A stretch of 64,000 nucleotides of DNA from Akkermansia sp. GTDB lineage: Bacteria; Verrucomicrobiota; Verrucomicrobiia; Verrucomicrobiales; Akkermansiaceae. Shown here piece by piece: positions 16,673 to 25,468 of this stretch (positions within the stretch are counted from its first letter, which is position 1; each line of letters starts with the position of its first letter). The translations under genes were made by a program, and so were the position numbers. The DNA lies in assembly GCA_017472085.1 (NCBI GenBank), contig JAFUQZ010000040.1, forward strand, positions 1-64,000. The letters are read 5' to 3'. Under the pieces are notes generated by a model. The model was not told the origin of the DNA, made no database searches, and worked only from the letters and a program-made list of their open reading frames with translations.

Positions 16673-19051
16673 TTACTTATTCTTGGGTTTGGAATTGTTC
16701 TGCTTGTTTTTGGTTGTCTGCTCTTTGAGCTTTGTCACCTGAGTATCGTGCTTTTCCCCGGAGATGCGGACGTTGTTCTTTCCATCCACATGAACGGCGG
16801 CTCCCTTGCCGGAAACGATATGGCGATTGTGCTCGTTTTCCAGAATAACCTCCCGACCGGTCAGCGACTTCATGCCGGTTTTGCCATTGATGGTCAGATG
16901 GTCGCCGGAGGCGCGCATCATGCGGTTGTTTTTATCCTTGGTCAGCAGCATGACGTTTCCGTTCGCAACGGCATGTTCCACTCCAGCCATCTCGTGTTCC
17001 GGGGCGGCGTTCGGATCCATGGTCACCCTAATATCCCCGGTACACTGCATGGAGCCTTTCTCTGTGCGAACGGTGCCGCCGGTGGCCGTGTGTGCTGATT
17101 GGACGCCGACAAAGTTGAAAGAGTGCTGTCCGAATACCTTGCTGTCGGTATCATTGCCCGGCAGGAGAATGGCAGAGAGCGGTCCCCTGGTCGTGATAAT
17201 GGCGGAGGGTGCTTTGATGGTGACGCCGCTGCCTGTCTCGATGCGGTTTTCGGCGCGGATGAGCGTCATGCTACCGGTACCGGTGGCTGAGGTGACCCCA
17301 TCTTTGCCCTGAAGTGTGGCAGAAATGTCCTTGCCTGTAAGGATGATGTCGCCGTTCTCTTTCAAGTCCAGAACGGGGGGGTTATCTCCCGGAGTGGCCA
17401 CGATGCGGTTGTTCTCATGCACCATGATGGCGGGGGTGTCGCTGCCGCCGGTCAGTACGGCAGAGCCCTTTTCCATGTTGATGACAGCATGTTCGCCTTC
17501 CAGAGAACTGACCACTTTCCCTCCCATAAGGCGCTTGCCTCGAACATGGCCTTCTGCTGTGGCGGTGATGATGTTGCTGTATTCCGCTATGGTCAGGTTG
17601 GGCATTCCCGGCTTTTGTTTCTGCCCGGAGGTGTTCGGTTTGCGCTCCAGCACGAGTTGTACTGGCCCGGTGCAGGAGAAATCCAGCTCGGAATCGTTGG
17701 CCGTTATACCACGGTCTGTAGAAATTTGTCCCGTTTCTGCCCGGAACACGATGTTGCCCGCCGATTGGAATGTTCCGCGCACGGGGGCGGCTCCTTTCTG
17801 TTGGGCCGGCCTTTCGTAGTTGCCGTGAATGTTGGTTCCGCGAAGCTCAATGTCGCCATTGGGCAGCAGATGGACTCCCTCGTTGGCGTAAAGGATATTG
17901 TGAGAACCGTAGGTCAGTCTGCAATCATCCCCGGTCACGCTGTAAGCCCCGGTGATGCCGTTGTACGCGAGCTCGGCTCCATGGACGGTGCCGGGCTGGC
18001 TGCCGTTGACTCCTCCGGTTTCCGCCACAACATTTCCTTTCGCGGTGGCTGCGCTGATACCGCTGAGCCGCATGCCGGAGAACTGGCTCATGAATCCGCT
18101 CCCGGACGGAGTGGGGGACTCCTCCGTCGTAAGCACGAGACAGAGTGAATCCGTGCAGTTCAACTTGCCGTTCGGGTGGGTCAGTTCAATTTCTCCGCTC
18201 AGGTAAAGACTGTGCTGTTCCGCATGGTAGTAGGCAAGGCCGCCCCGGGTTCGAACGGTCGATTGACCGTTTTCCGGGTTGGTGTAGGCGATGCTGATGT
18301 CTGTCCCTTCTATTAACACATTACCCGCTGCGTCTGCCAGAACCCGGGCCGGAGCCGTTTCTCCCGGCGTGGCAATCAACTTGTCCTGCCCTCGGGTCAG
18401 GACAATGGGGGCTGCTCCCGCCGGGGAATAGAGAATGATGCGGTTGTTCACCACATTGGCCTCGGCACTGCCTGTTTCGATGTGCAGCGGTATCTGGGGG
18501 GCTGCTTCTTTCGGCGCGGGCTGTGGGGTGGCAGCGGTTGCCACAGGTTTGCTTGCCGGAACGGCAGCCTTTGCCTCAGGCTCAGCTGGTGTTGTGGAGG
18601 CTGTCGGTTTTGTGTCCGCTGCGGCAGCTTTCCGCGGTGCAGGTTTCGCTGTTTCGTTTGGCTGCTTCTTCGAGCTGTTTCCGCTGAGCTCTTCCAGGTG
18701 CAGGTAGAGGTTGTCTCTGGCATGCAGGGTCAGGCGGGTGTCGCGCATCCGCACATTGCCCACATAGACCAGTCGAGATGTTTTGGCATCAAACAGAAGC
18801 CCCCGATCACAGACGATGACAGCATCACCGTTCTCCGATTCCGGAAGCTCGGCTGAGTCCCCGACCGGGGGGAGGGAGGAATGGAAAAAACGCAACTCTT
18901 CCGCAACTCCTTCCGAGTCCTGATGCCAGGTTTGAATAACCCCTCGTGCTGCTTCTACCGCTCCCGGAAGCCATTGCGGAGCGGCGACCGGCAAATCGGT
19001 GGCGTAGACGGCAGGTGTCAGCAGGGCCGTGATGGCGGCAAATCGGTTCAT
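16673..19051 (-). CDS. Very large OstA/LptA-like periplasmic protein
   Basis: This protein has about 792 residues with an N-terminal signal sequence (MNRFAAITALLTPAVYA). It shows several OstA/LptA-like beta-jellyroll segments. Examples are AVIVCDRGLLFDAKTSRLVYVGNVRM with LTLHARDNLYLHL, the segment around RTRGGLAYYHAEQHSLYLSGE with LNCTDSLCLVL, and a later one with ENEHNRHIVSGKGAAVHVDGKN. Ordinary LptA proteins are about 160-190 residues, so this one is four to five times longer. A Pro/Ala-rich linker occupies about residues 145-200. It is translated just ahead of lptB (one base between stop and start) and after an LptC-like gene. The context makes it part of the LPS bridge across the periplasm. 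TTG 19060 is an alternative start. Confidence 0.75.
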   Translation of the reverse strand: MNRFAAITALLTPAVYATDLPVAAPQWLPGAVEAARGVIQTWHQDSEGVAEELRFFHSSLPPVGDSAELPESENGDAVIVCDRGLLFDAKTSRLVYVGNVRMRDTRLTLHARDNLYLHLEELSGNSSKKQPNETAKPAPRKAAAADTKPTASTTPAEPEAKAAVPASKPVATAATPQPAPKEAAPQIPLHIETGSAEANVVNNRIILYSPAGAAPIVLTRGQDKLIATPGETAPARVLADAAGNVLIEGTDISIAYTNPENGQSTVRTRGGLAYYHAEQHSLYLSGEIELTHPNGKLNCTDSLCLVLTTEESPTPSGSGFMSQFSGMRLSGISAATAKGNVVAETGGVNGSQPGTVHGAELAYNGITGAYSVTGDDCRLTYGSHNILYANEGVHLLPNGDIELRGTNIHGNYERPAQQKGAAPVRGTFQSAGNIVFRAETGQISTDRGITANDSELDFSCTGPVQLVLERKPNTSGQKQKPGMPNLTIAEYSNIITATAEGHVRGKRLMGGKVVSSLEGEHAVINMEKGSAVLTGGSDTPAIMVHENNRIVATPGDNPPVLDLKENGDIILTGKDISATLQGKDGVTSATGTGSMTLIRAENRIETGSGVTIKAPSAIITTRGPLSAILLPGNDTDSKVFGQHSFNFVGVQSAHTATGGTVRTEKGSMQCTGDIRVTMDPNAAPEHEMAGVEHAVANGNVMLLTKDKNNRMMRASGDHLTINGKTGMKSLTGREVILENEHNRHIVSGKGAAVHVDGKNNVRISGEKHDTQVTKLKEQTTKNKQNNSKPKNK

Positions 19052-19066
19052 GTGGTGCAATCGGAA

Positions 19067-19534
19067 TTATTTCCTGGTCTTATTGAGTTGTGTGGCTGAA
19101 ATGGTCGTGCGCACCGGGCCGATGACGATGCCTCGCTGGCTTTCACTGTGGTACAGAGCTTTGGTTCCTTCTGCCGTGAATCTTTCATCATCCAGAGTCA
19201 CTTTACCTGTGGTGAACGCATGCTTGGAGGTGAAGTCGTACTCCACCCCCGGTGCTTTTGCGATGGTTGCGGCACCTTTCGCATCGAGAAGTCGTACGTT
19301 TATGTCTTTGAGCTTGATGGTGGTGCGGGAAGCGACGGTCATTTCGCCCGCGCGCATCAGGGCTGTTACCTTGTGCGCTTCGTAGCGGGGGACGGTAATT
19401 CCCTTGATGACGCTGCCCACCGGCAGCAGCTGAAGCCCGGGGAATTCCCCGGGGCCAACGGCATCAGACGGCAGTTGCGCGTGCGCAGTTGCACACATCA
19501 ACACGGTGGCAGCGGCTGTCAGCAGGTTTTTCAC
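19067..19534 (-). CDS. LptC-like periplasmic protein
   Basis: This 155-residue protein has a cleavable signal (LLTAAATVLMCATAHA). The body reads as beta strands: VPRYEAHKVTALMRAGEM, IKLKDINVRLLDAKG, YDFTSKHAFTTGKVTLDDE, ending IVIGPVRTTIS. An I-P-x-Y opening, a differentiated strand pattern and a T-x-x-V-T/x-x-x-x segment resemble LptC/OstA-fold proteins, but identity is low. The position between kdsA and the OstA-like gene, upstream of lptB, is where lptC is found in many Gram-negatives. LptC normally keeps its N-terminal helix, and whether this one is cleaved is unclear. Confidence 0.6.
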   Translation of the reverse strand: MKNLLTAAATVLMCATAHAQLPSDAVGPGEFPGLQLLPVGSVIKGITVPRYEAHKVTALMRAGEMTVASRTTIKLKDINVRLLDAKGAATIAKAPGVEYDFTSKHAFTTGKVTLDDERFTAEGTKALYHSESQRGIVIGPVRTTISATQLNKTRK

Positions 19535-19553
19535 GTTATGAAATGGCGTTGAT

Positions 19554-20372
19554 TCAGCCCATTTGGGCGTATGCCTTGCGCACCAGCATCAGGTTGGTCA
19601 GAATACGCTCCAAATCATGCAGGTACACCTGGTTGGGGCCATCGCTCATGGCGTTGTCCGGGTCCTTGTGTACCTCCATGAACACGCCGTCAATACCTAC
19701 TGCCATGGCTGCATTGGCCAGCACGGGCGCCAGGTCCCGGTCGCCGCCGGTGGCTCCGCCCAGGCCTCCGGGACGCTGCACGGAGTGGGTGGCATCAAAC
19801 ACCACGGGGTAGCCGAACTGCTTCATCCAGTACATGCCGCGCATGTCTACCACGAGGTTGTTGTAACCAAAACTGGTGCCGCGCTCACAGAGCATGAACT
19901 TGTCGCAGCCGAAGGCCACCATCTTTTCGCAGATGTTCTTGCAGTCCCAGGGTGCCAGGAACTGGCCTTTCTTCACATTGACAGGACGCCCGGTCTTGGC
20001 ACAGGCTTCCAGCAGGTCGCTCTGGCGGCTCAGGAATGCCGGCACTTGCAGCAAATCCACAAACTGGGCGGCGTATTCGGCCTGGTCCTTTGTGTGGACG
20101 TCTGTCACCACCGGAACCTGAAGTTCCTTGCCGATTTCGGCGAGGATGCGGCAACCCTCTTGGATGCCCGGGCCTCGGAAGCTCTTCACACTGGTGCGGT
20201 TGGCCTTGTCGTAGGAGGCCTTGAAGATGAAAGGCACGCCGACGCGGGCGCAAATTTCCTTGATGGAGCGAGCCATCTCCCAGGCAAAGTCCTCGTTCTC
20301 CAGAGAGCAGGGGCCCAGCAGGAAGAAAGGCGTTTCGCCACCGATTTCGACATTCTGAATCTTGAAAGACAT
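19554..20372 (-). CDS. kdsA: 3-deoxy-8-phosphooctulonate synthase
   Basis: KdsA condenses arabinose-5-phosphate with phosphoenolpyruvate to give Kdo-8-phosphate for the LPS inner core. The 272 residues show the DAHP-synthase-like TIM-barrel blocks FFLLGPCSLENEDFAWE, FKASYDKANRTSVKSFRGPG, VTDVHTKDQAEYAAQFVDLLQVPAFLSRQ and FDATHSVQRPGG. It is the first gene of the minus-strand LPS operon and has a well-formed promoter (20397-20424). Spacing to the next gene (19 bases) suggests co-transcription. Confidence 0.97.
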   Translation of the reverse strand: MSFKIQNVEIGGETPFFLLGPCSLENEDFAWEMARSIKEICARVGVPFIFKASYDKANRTSVKSFRGPGIQEGCRILAEIGKELQVPVVTDVHTKDQAEYAAQFVDLLQVPAFLSRQSDLLEACAKTGRPVNVKKGQFLAPWDCKNICEKMVAFGCDKFMLCERGTSFGYNNLVVDMRGMYWMKQFGYPVVFDATHSVQRPGGLGGATGGDRDLAPVLANAAMAVGIDGVFMEVHKDPDNAMSDGPNQVYLHDLERILTNLMLVRKAYAQMG

Positions 20373-20396
20373 GGTAGAAGTTTTAGTTATGTTGAT

Positions 20397-20424
20397 ATTA
20401 TACCCATCCCACGCTTCAAGTCAA
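20397..20424 (-). promoter_or_regulatory. Predicted promoter of the kdsA-lptB operon
   Basis: Minus-strand TTGACT (20419-20424), 16 bases, TATAAT (20397-20402), about 24 bases ahead of the kdsA ATG. Confidence 0.7.
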
Positions 20425-20476
20425 TTTGAAATTGAACTTTTTGAGACGTCGGGCAGGCGGAAAGTGTATAAAAAGC

Positions 20477-21232
20477 TCAATTCTGGATGAGCAGGAGGCT
20501 CACCGGGTTGTACAACAGGGATTTGAGCCGTGCAGCGATGCGTCCCGCCACCTGCTGGCTCATGGTGGTGGCCGCGTAGAAGGTGTATTGCAGGGTATGG
20601 CTGCTGATCTGGTCATGCCCGGCGCGGATGCCGTCCTTCGGGGTGTTGCCTCGCACCACGAGCGCGAAAGCCGGGCGAGTATCGGCGGGTACAACGGCGG
20701 CCACCTGTTCGCGGCTGGTGGCGGTATCGCAGATGATGATATGCGGTGCGAATCCCTCCGGCATGGCCGGGGCCTTGGCAATTTCGCGGGAGAGTTTGTA
20801 GATGTTCTTCCCGGCTGCATCCGAAATGGCAGCCACTTTCTTTCCTCTGTTTTCGAACAGCAGCACGTTCACTTGTCCGTCGGCATCCATCCACTCCGGT
20901 TGTCCGGTACAGGCGCGCACTACTGCGCGTACGATGTAATCGAAGAGGGAGTAGCGGTTCTCCAGCAGCTTTTCGCATTGTACGGCTATCGGCATGCTGA
21001 TGGCCGCCAGAGCCGACATGTCCGCCGCATCGTCAAAGATGTGAAACCCATCCTTTTCCGGGCGAGTGATACCCAGACAGTTGTCTGCCGTGGTGGTTTC
21101 CCCCTTGCTGCGCGGTGCCGGGGTGCTCACATCCGCTGCCATGATTCGCCCCCTCGGGCCGCTGCCGCGCAGAGTGGCAGGGTCGATTCCCATTTTGGAA
21201 CACAGTTTTTTGGCGAGGGGGGATATCAGCAT
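20477..21232 (-). CDS. Degenerate E2-like protein: subunit-binding domain plus inactive acyltransferase domain
   Basis: This 251-residue protein opens with a peripheral subunit-binding (E3-binding) domain, ISPLAKKLCSKMGIDPATLRGSGPRGRIMAADV, typical of dihydrolipoamide acyltransferases. There is no lipoyl domain in front of it. The C-terminal part keeps the CAT-like fold features (an AISMPIAVQCEKLLENRYSLFDYIVRAV segment and a closing RIAARLKSLLYNPVSLLL). However, the H-H/R-x-x-x-D-G catalytic motif expected just before that end reads FYAATTMSQQ, so the catalytic His and Asp are absent. ATG 21232 is used because the longer frame (21286) lacks domain support. It may act as a non-catalytic scaffold like protein X. 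Confidence 0.7.
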   Translation of the reverse strand: MLISPLAKKLCSKMGIDPATLRGSGPRGRIMAADVSTPAPRSKGETTTADNCLGITRPEKDGFHIFDDAADMSALAAISMPIAVQCEKLLENRYSLFDYIVRAVVRACTGQPEWMDADGQVNVLLFENRGKKVAAISDAAGKNIYKLSREIAKAPAMPEGFAPHIIICDTATSREQVAAVVPADTRPAFALVVRGNTPKDGIRAGHDQISSHTLQYTFYAATTMSQQVAGRIAARLKSLLYNPVSLLLIQN

Positions 21233-21290
21233 GGCGAATGGGTGGTATGTCTGAAAAGAGAAAATCGAGTGGGGAAAAGCTCTCATCGCT

Positions 21291-21310
21291 CCTCCCCACC
21301 CGCGGGGAGG
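21291..21310 (-). terminator. Weak hairpin after nagA
   Basis: CCTCCCC / GGGGAGG with a 6-base loop, ten bases past the nagA stop. There is no adjacent T run, so read-through to the E2-like gene is likely. Confidence 0.35.
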
Positions 21311-21319
21311 TGGTTCGTA

Positions 21320-22462
21320 TCAGGCCTCGTAGCGAAGCTCACCATCGATGATGGTCTTGAGCACATCGTACTCGCCGTCCAGCAGGACGAGGTCTGCGGT
21401 GTAGCCTGGCTCAATCTTGCCGAGGTCATGCAGCCCCAGGGAACGAGCCTGATTCCAGGAGGTGGCCTTCACCAGCTCGCTGAGCGGCTTGCCGGTGAGC
21501 TCCTGCACGTTGCGCAGACCCTTGGCGTAGCGCAGTGTAGAGCCTGCCAGATTGCCGGATTCCAGGCGGGCCACGCCGCCTTTCACGATGATGGGCAGAC
21601 CGCCCAGCTGGCCGGGGCCGTCCGGCATCCAGGAGCAGGCGAGGGAGTCCGTCACCATAATCATCTGGGAGATATCCTTGTTCTGGAACGTGAGCTTGAG
21701 CATATCGGCGCAGAGGTGAATCTTGTCGCAGATAACCTCGATGAGGATGTCCCGGTCAAGCATGCCGGCGCCCACCAGGCCGATTTCGCGGTGGTGCTGC
21801 GGGCTCATCTGGTTGCAGAAGTGGGTCAGGTGTTTCAGACCGGCGGCCTTGGCCTTCATGAAGTCGGCATATCCGGCCGCGGAGTGACCGGCGGAGCAGG
21901 TGATACCCGCAGCGCTTGCCTTGGCGATGAAATCCACAGCGCTGGGCATTTCCGGAGCCATGGAGATGATCTTCACCGGGTAGATATCGTTGAGCATGCT
22001 CACTTCCTCATAATCGGCCTCGCGCACGAAAGCGGGGTTCTGAGCACCGCACTGGCGGGGGTTGATATAGGGCCCTTCCAGATGAACGCCCGGGGTCTTG
22101 GAGCCGTTGGGGGATTCGGCATACTCTTTCACGCAGCGGCACACATCTGCAAGTGTATTGGTGCCCAGTGTCAGGGTGGTGGGCAGCCAGGTGGTCACGC
22201 CTTCCTTCATCTTGCAATCGGCAATGGTGCGGATGCTTTCCACCTTGCAGTCGCAGGTGTCGCAGCCGCCGGCGCCGTGGGAGTGGATGTCGATGAAACC
22301 GGGCATCAGCATGTTGCCTCCGGCATCGATGACCTGGTCGGCCTCAGCCGTTTCGCCGGGCATCAGCACGGCAGCAATGCGCTTGCCGTCAATGAGGACA
22401 GAACCTCCGGCGATATCAATGCCGGGGGAGATGATGTGTGCGTTCGTGATGAGTGTTTTCAT
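21320..22462 (-). CDS. nagA: N-acetylglucosamine-6-phosphate deacetylase
   Basis: NagA removes the acetyl group from GlcNAc-6-phosphate in amino-sugar catabolism and cell-wall recycling. The 380 residues show the amidohydrolase blocks MPGFIDIHSHGAGGCDTCD (metal ligand region), HLEGPYINPRQCGAQNP, GHSAAGYADFMKAKAAG followed by HLTHFCNQM, and VTDSLACSWMPDG. Length and order match the family. It has its own promoter (22507-22535) and is divergent from rmuC. In an intestinal mucin degrader this enzyme would fit use of host glycans, but that ecological point is inference. Confidence 0.95.
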   Translation of the reverse strand: MKTLITNAHIISPGIDIAGGSVLIDGKRIAAVLMPGETAEADQVIDAGGNMLMPGFIDIHSHGAGGCDTCDCKVESIRTIADCKMKEGVTTWLPTTLTLGTNTLADVCRCVKEYAESPNGSKTPGVHLEGPYINPRQCGAQNPAFVREADYEEVSMLNDIYPVKIISMAPEMPSAVDFIAKASAAGITCSAGHSAAGYADFMKAKAAGLKHLTHFCNQMSPQHHREIGLVGAGMLDRDILIEVICDKIHLCADMLKLTFQNKDISQMIMVTDSLACSWMPDGPGQLGGLPIIVKGGVARLESGNLAGSTLRYAKGLRNVQELTGKPLSELVKATSWNQARSLGLHDLGKIEPGYTADLVLLDGEYDVLKTIIDGELRYEA

Positions 22463-22506
22463 GATGTTATAGGGTGAATATAGACCGAGGTCTTGTTTCT
22501 GCCCCT

Positions 22507-22535
22507 ATTCTACCCGCAGAAAGCAGCCGATTCAA
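22507..22535 (-). promoter_or_regulatory. Predicted nagA promoter
   Basis: Minus-strand TTGAAT (22530-22535), 17 bases, TAGAAT (22507-22512). Confidence 0.65.
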
Positions 22536-22580
22536 GGCAAAAACTGGTTCATGGTGTATTTTTCTTTTCGGGAAATTGGC

Positions 22581-22609
22581 TTGACCCTGCTCAGAAAAGT
22601 TATTACTAT
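22581..22609 (+). promoter_or_regulatory. Predicted rmuC promoter
   Basis: TTGACC (22581-22586), 17 bases, TACTAT (22604-22609), about 45 bases ahead of the ATG. Confidence 0.55.
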
Positions 22610-22653
22610 GGCTCGTGCCGACAGAGGCGAGAGAAAGCTGAAACAGAGAGAAG

Positions 22654-24099
22654 ATGACAGAGTTGTTGTACATAGCCGTGTTTGTGGTGGGGGGCGCCCT
22701 GGGGGGTGTGGTTGCCATGCTGTTGGGAAATCGTCGGCTGGCGGAGGCTCGGCTGGAGGCGGAGCGCACGCGGACAAGCCTGACCGGGCTGCAGCAGCTG
22801 CGCGATGCGGAGTCGGCACAGGTCTCAACCCTGCGGGATGATGTCTCGCGCCTGCAAGGAGAGTATACCCGGACCCTGAGTGCTCTGGAGCGCCATAAGG
22901 CTGCGCTGGAGGGCGAGCAGAAACGCTACGGCGACGAAGCAGCCCGCCACGAGGAGCTGCGGGAGCAGCATCGCCGGCTGCAGGCAGAACATACGGAAAC
23001 TCTCACCGCTCTGGAGCGCAGCCGCACCGCCCTGGAAAAGGAACAGCAGCACCGGCAGGAGGAAGCCGTCAAAATAAAGGAAATGCAGGAGAAGCATTTT
23101 TCTCAGTTCCGCAACCTTGCCGGCGAAATCATGGAGCAGAATGCCGGCAAGCTCAAGGATACCAACCGGGAGAGCATGGACGGCCTGCTCAAACCGCTGC
23201 GTGACCAACTGGAGAGTCTGGGTAAGGCGGTCACGCACACCAACGAAACAGCCGCCGGCAACAAGGCCTCGCTGGAAACCGCCATCAGAGCCATGATGGA
23301 AAAGACGGAGAGCCTGGGGCACGATGCGAAGAACCTGACCCTTGCCCTGCGCGGCAATACCAAGAAACAGGGTGATTGGGGAGAGATGATTCTGGAGCGC
23401 ATGCTGGAGGAATCCGGACTCCGCAAGGGTGAGGAGTATTTTGTGCAGGAAAACCACAAGACGGAGGACGGCCGCGATGTCCGCCCGGACGTGATTATAC
23501 GCTTCCCGGATGAGCGCTGCGTCATCGTGGACTCCAAGGTGTCGCTCACGGCCTATGCCCTGTATGCCGCAGCAGAAAAGGAGGAAGAACGACTCAACCA
23601 CCTCAACGCGCATGTGTCATCCGTCCGCAAACATATTGATGAACTGGCCGGGAAAGATTATTCCTCCATCGTGGAGGGAACCATCAGCTACGTGCTCATG
23701 TTCATGCCCAACGAGGCTTCTTACATGGCTGCCCTGCAGCACAGCCCGGAATTGCCCATGGAGGCCTACCGCCGCCGCATCATCCTCATCAGTCCCACCA
23801 ATCTGCTCATGGCCTTGCAACTTGCCTACAACCTCTGGCAGAAAGAACGCCAGACCCGCAACGTCGAGAAAATATTTGACCGTGCCACGAAGCTTTACGA
23901 CAAAATGTGCCTCGTGCAGGACAGCCTGGAAAAAGTCGGCAAGGGACTCGACCAGGCACAGATGGCTTACACCAAAGCCTGCGACCAGCTTTACCGCGGG
24001 CGCGGCAACTACGCCCGCCAGCTGGACGACCTCCGCCAGATGGGCATCTCCCCCTCCAAGCGCCTCAAACTCTCCGATGCCGATGAGGTGGAGGAGTGA
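22654..24099 (+). CDS. rmuC: DNA recombination protein RmuC
   Basis: This 481-residue protein has an N-terminal membrane helix (LLYIAVFVVGGALGGVVAMLL), a long coiled coil to about residue 190, and the RmuC PD-(D/E)XK nuclease-like domain. That domain contains KKQGDWGEMILERMLEESGLRKG, RPDVIIRFPDERCVIVDSKVSL, and the helical tail LQLAYNLWQKERQTRNVEKIFDRA. The D in PDVII and the D-S-K motif are intact. RmuC limits inversions at short inverted repeats; its biochemistry is only partly known. It is transcribed from its own promoter. Confidence 0.95.
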   Translation: MTELLYIAVFVVGGALGGVVAMLLGNRRLAEARLEAERTRTSLTGLQQLRDAESAQVSTLRDDVSRLQGEYTRTLSALERHKAALEGEQKRYGDEAARHEELREQHRRLQAEHTETLTALERSRTALEKEQQHRQEEAVKIKEMQEKHFSQFRNLAGEIMEQNAGKLKDTNRESMDGLLKPLRDQLESLGKAVTHTNETAAGNKASLETAIRAMMEKTESLGHDAKNLTLALRGNTKKQGDWGEMILERMLEESGLRKGEEYFVQENHKTEDGRDVRPDVIIRFPDERCVIVDSKVSLTAYALYAAAEKEEERLNHLNAHVSSVRKHIDELAGKDYSSIVEGTISYVLMFMPNEASYMAALQHSPELPMEAYRRRIILISPTNLLMALQLAYNLWQKERQTRNVEKIFDRATKLYDKMCLVQDSLEKVGKGLDQAQMAYTKACDQLYRGRGNYARQLDDLRQMGISPSKRLKLSDADEVEE

Positions 24100-24170
24100 G
24101 TGATGTGGAGGTCTACCCCCGCCATACGGTTACTATTTGCGTGTTTTTTGAGCCGGTAAATCATTTGCTC

Positions 24171-24199
24171 TTGCGTGTGAATGGCTTTTGGAGTATACT
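24171..24199 (+). promoter_or_regulatory. Predicted promoter of the thioredoxin-like gene
   Basis: TTGCGT (24171-24176), 17 bases, TATACT (24194-24199). Confidence 0.6.
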
Positions 24200-24248
24200 G
24201 CCCCCGCTGAAAAGTCAAGGTTATTCATACTGAAACAAAAATAAGACT

Positions 24249-24938
24249 ATGCTGAAGAAATTACTGATGATGCTGGGTACGGCGTTTGTCTGGTGCGGCC
24301 TGACGGTTGCTCCGCTGGCTGCGCAGGGTACAGATGATGCTCCTGCCACCGAGGAGACGGATTCCTTTGATGAAGCGGAGGATGAACCGGCTGTTTCCAT
24401 ATCCGATATGCTCAAGGAAGTGGAGTATGTTACCAAGGCGAAACCCAAGAAGAAGGTGTACGTCTACTTCTTTGTTCGCTCGCATTCCGGCTGCGGCCCC
24501 TGCAAGGCCATGGTGCCCGCCTGCATTTCTCTGTACAAAGAGATGAAAGGTAAGGGCGCAGAGATTATTATGCTCAATAGCGATGCGGATTCTGCCACGG
24601 CAAAGAAATGGGCAGAGGATGCCGGGATGACCTATCCCATCGTCAGCCCGGAAACTCGCGACAAGGTTGACGTTCCGGCCGGTGGTTCCGGCGGTACTCC
24701 TAACGTGGTGGCCGTGACCGAGGACGGCGAGGTGCTGGACAATGAATCCGGTTACAAGGATTGCCCGGTTGTGATGGGGAAGTGGAAGGATCTCGTCAAG
24801 CAGGCCAAGAAGTCCGCCCGCGAAAAGAAAGCCAAGGATAAAAAGAAAAAAGCCAAGAAGAAGAAGGCCAAGAAGAGCAAGAAGTCTGATGATGCTCCCG
24901 CAGAGGACGATTCCGTTCCCAGCGAAGCCGATTTCTGA
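24249..24938 (+). CDS. Exported thioredoxin-like protein with lysine-rich tail
   Basis: This 229-residue protein has a signal peptide (LLMMLGTAFVWCGLTVAPLAAQG), an acidic linker, and a thioredoxin fold with the redox motif CGPCKAM (HSGCGPCKAMVPAC). The cis-proline region is SGGTPNVVAV. The C terminus (about residues 177-215) is extremely lysine-rich (KKAKDKKKKAKKKKAKKSKKS) and then turns acidic. That tail is unusual for thioredoxin-like proteins and could bind nucleic acid or acidic wall polymer. Its function is unknown. The RidA-like gene follows 26 bases later, so the two are probably co-transcribed. Confidence 0.85.
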   Translation: MLKKLLMMLGTAFVWCGLTVAPLAAQGTDDAPATEETDSFDEAEDEPAVSISDMLKEVEYVTKAKPKKKVYVYFFVRSHSGCGPCKAMVPACISLYKEMKGKGAEIIMLNSDADSATAKKWAEDAGMTYPIVSPETRDKVDVPAGGSGGTPNVVAVTEDGEVLDNESGYKDCPVVMGKWKDLVKQAKKSAREKKAKDKKKKAKKKKAKKSKKSDDAPAEDDSVPSEADF

Positions 24939-24964
24939 TAGATTTAACCTCCATTTACCACGAT

Positions 24965-25435
24965 ATGAACCTGAATAAAGAAGTTCTGGAAGCCAAAGGT
25001 CTGAAGATGTACCCGGCCCCCAAGCCGGTGGGCTCCTATGTGCAGTGCATCCGTACTGGTAATTACCTGCACCTCTCCGGCGGTATCTCCGTGAATGGTG
25101 AGACGGCCTATTACGGTAAGCTCGGCAAGGATGTGAGCATCGAAGACGGCCAGAAAGCTGCCGCTGCTGCCATTCTGAACCGCCTGGCCGTCATCGAGGG
25201 GGAACTGGGCAGCTTTACCCCGCTCAAGAAGATTGTCGCCGTGAACGGTTTTGTGAACTGCACCCCGGATTTCACAGACCAGGCAAAGGTTCTCAACGGT
25301 GCTTCTGACCTTCTGGTGGAACTGTTTGGCCCGGAGGCCGCCCATTCTCGCTCTGCTGTGGGTGTGGTGAGTCTCCCCCTCGGCGTGGCAGTGGAAATCA
25401 ACATGATTGTGGAGATTGACCCCACTCTCTGCTGA
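24965..25435 (+). CDS. RidA/YjgF/YER057c/UK114-family protein
   Basis: This 156-residue protein shows the chorismate-mutase-like RidA fold: PAPKPVGSYVQCIRTGNYLHLSGGI at the N terminus, a central ILNRLAVIEGELGSFTPLKKIVAVNGFVN, and HSRSAVGVVSLPLGVAVEINMIVEI at the end. The conserved arginine of the HSRSAVGV block is the residue that in RidA contacts the imine substrate. Members hydrolyse reactive enamines/imines; the subgroup with G-S-F-x-P-L-K-K has less certain substrates. The protein is cytoplasmic. It is followed 33 bases later by coaC. Confidence 0.9.
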   Translation: MNLNKEVLEAKGLKMYPAPKPVGSYVQCIRTGNYLHLSGGISVNGETAYYGKLGKDVSIEDGQKAAAAAILNRLAVIEGELGSFTPLKKIVAVNGFVNCTPDFTDQAKVLNGASDLLVELFGPEAAHSRSAVGVVSLPLGVAVEINMIVEIDPTLC

Positions 25436-25468
25436 TAATCACAATATTTAACGAAAGAGGAGAGCGTC

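Noticed and set aside
20426-22477. 683-residue plus-strand frame opposite nagA and the E2-like gene
   Set aside because: It is antisense to two well-supported genes and is a product of codon bias.
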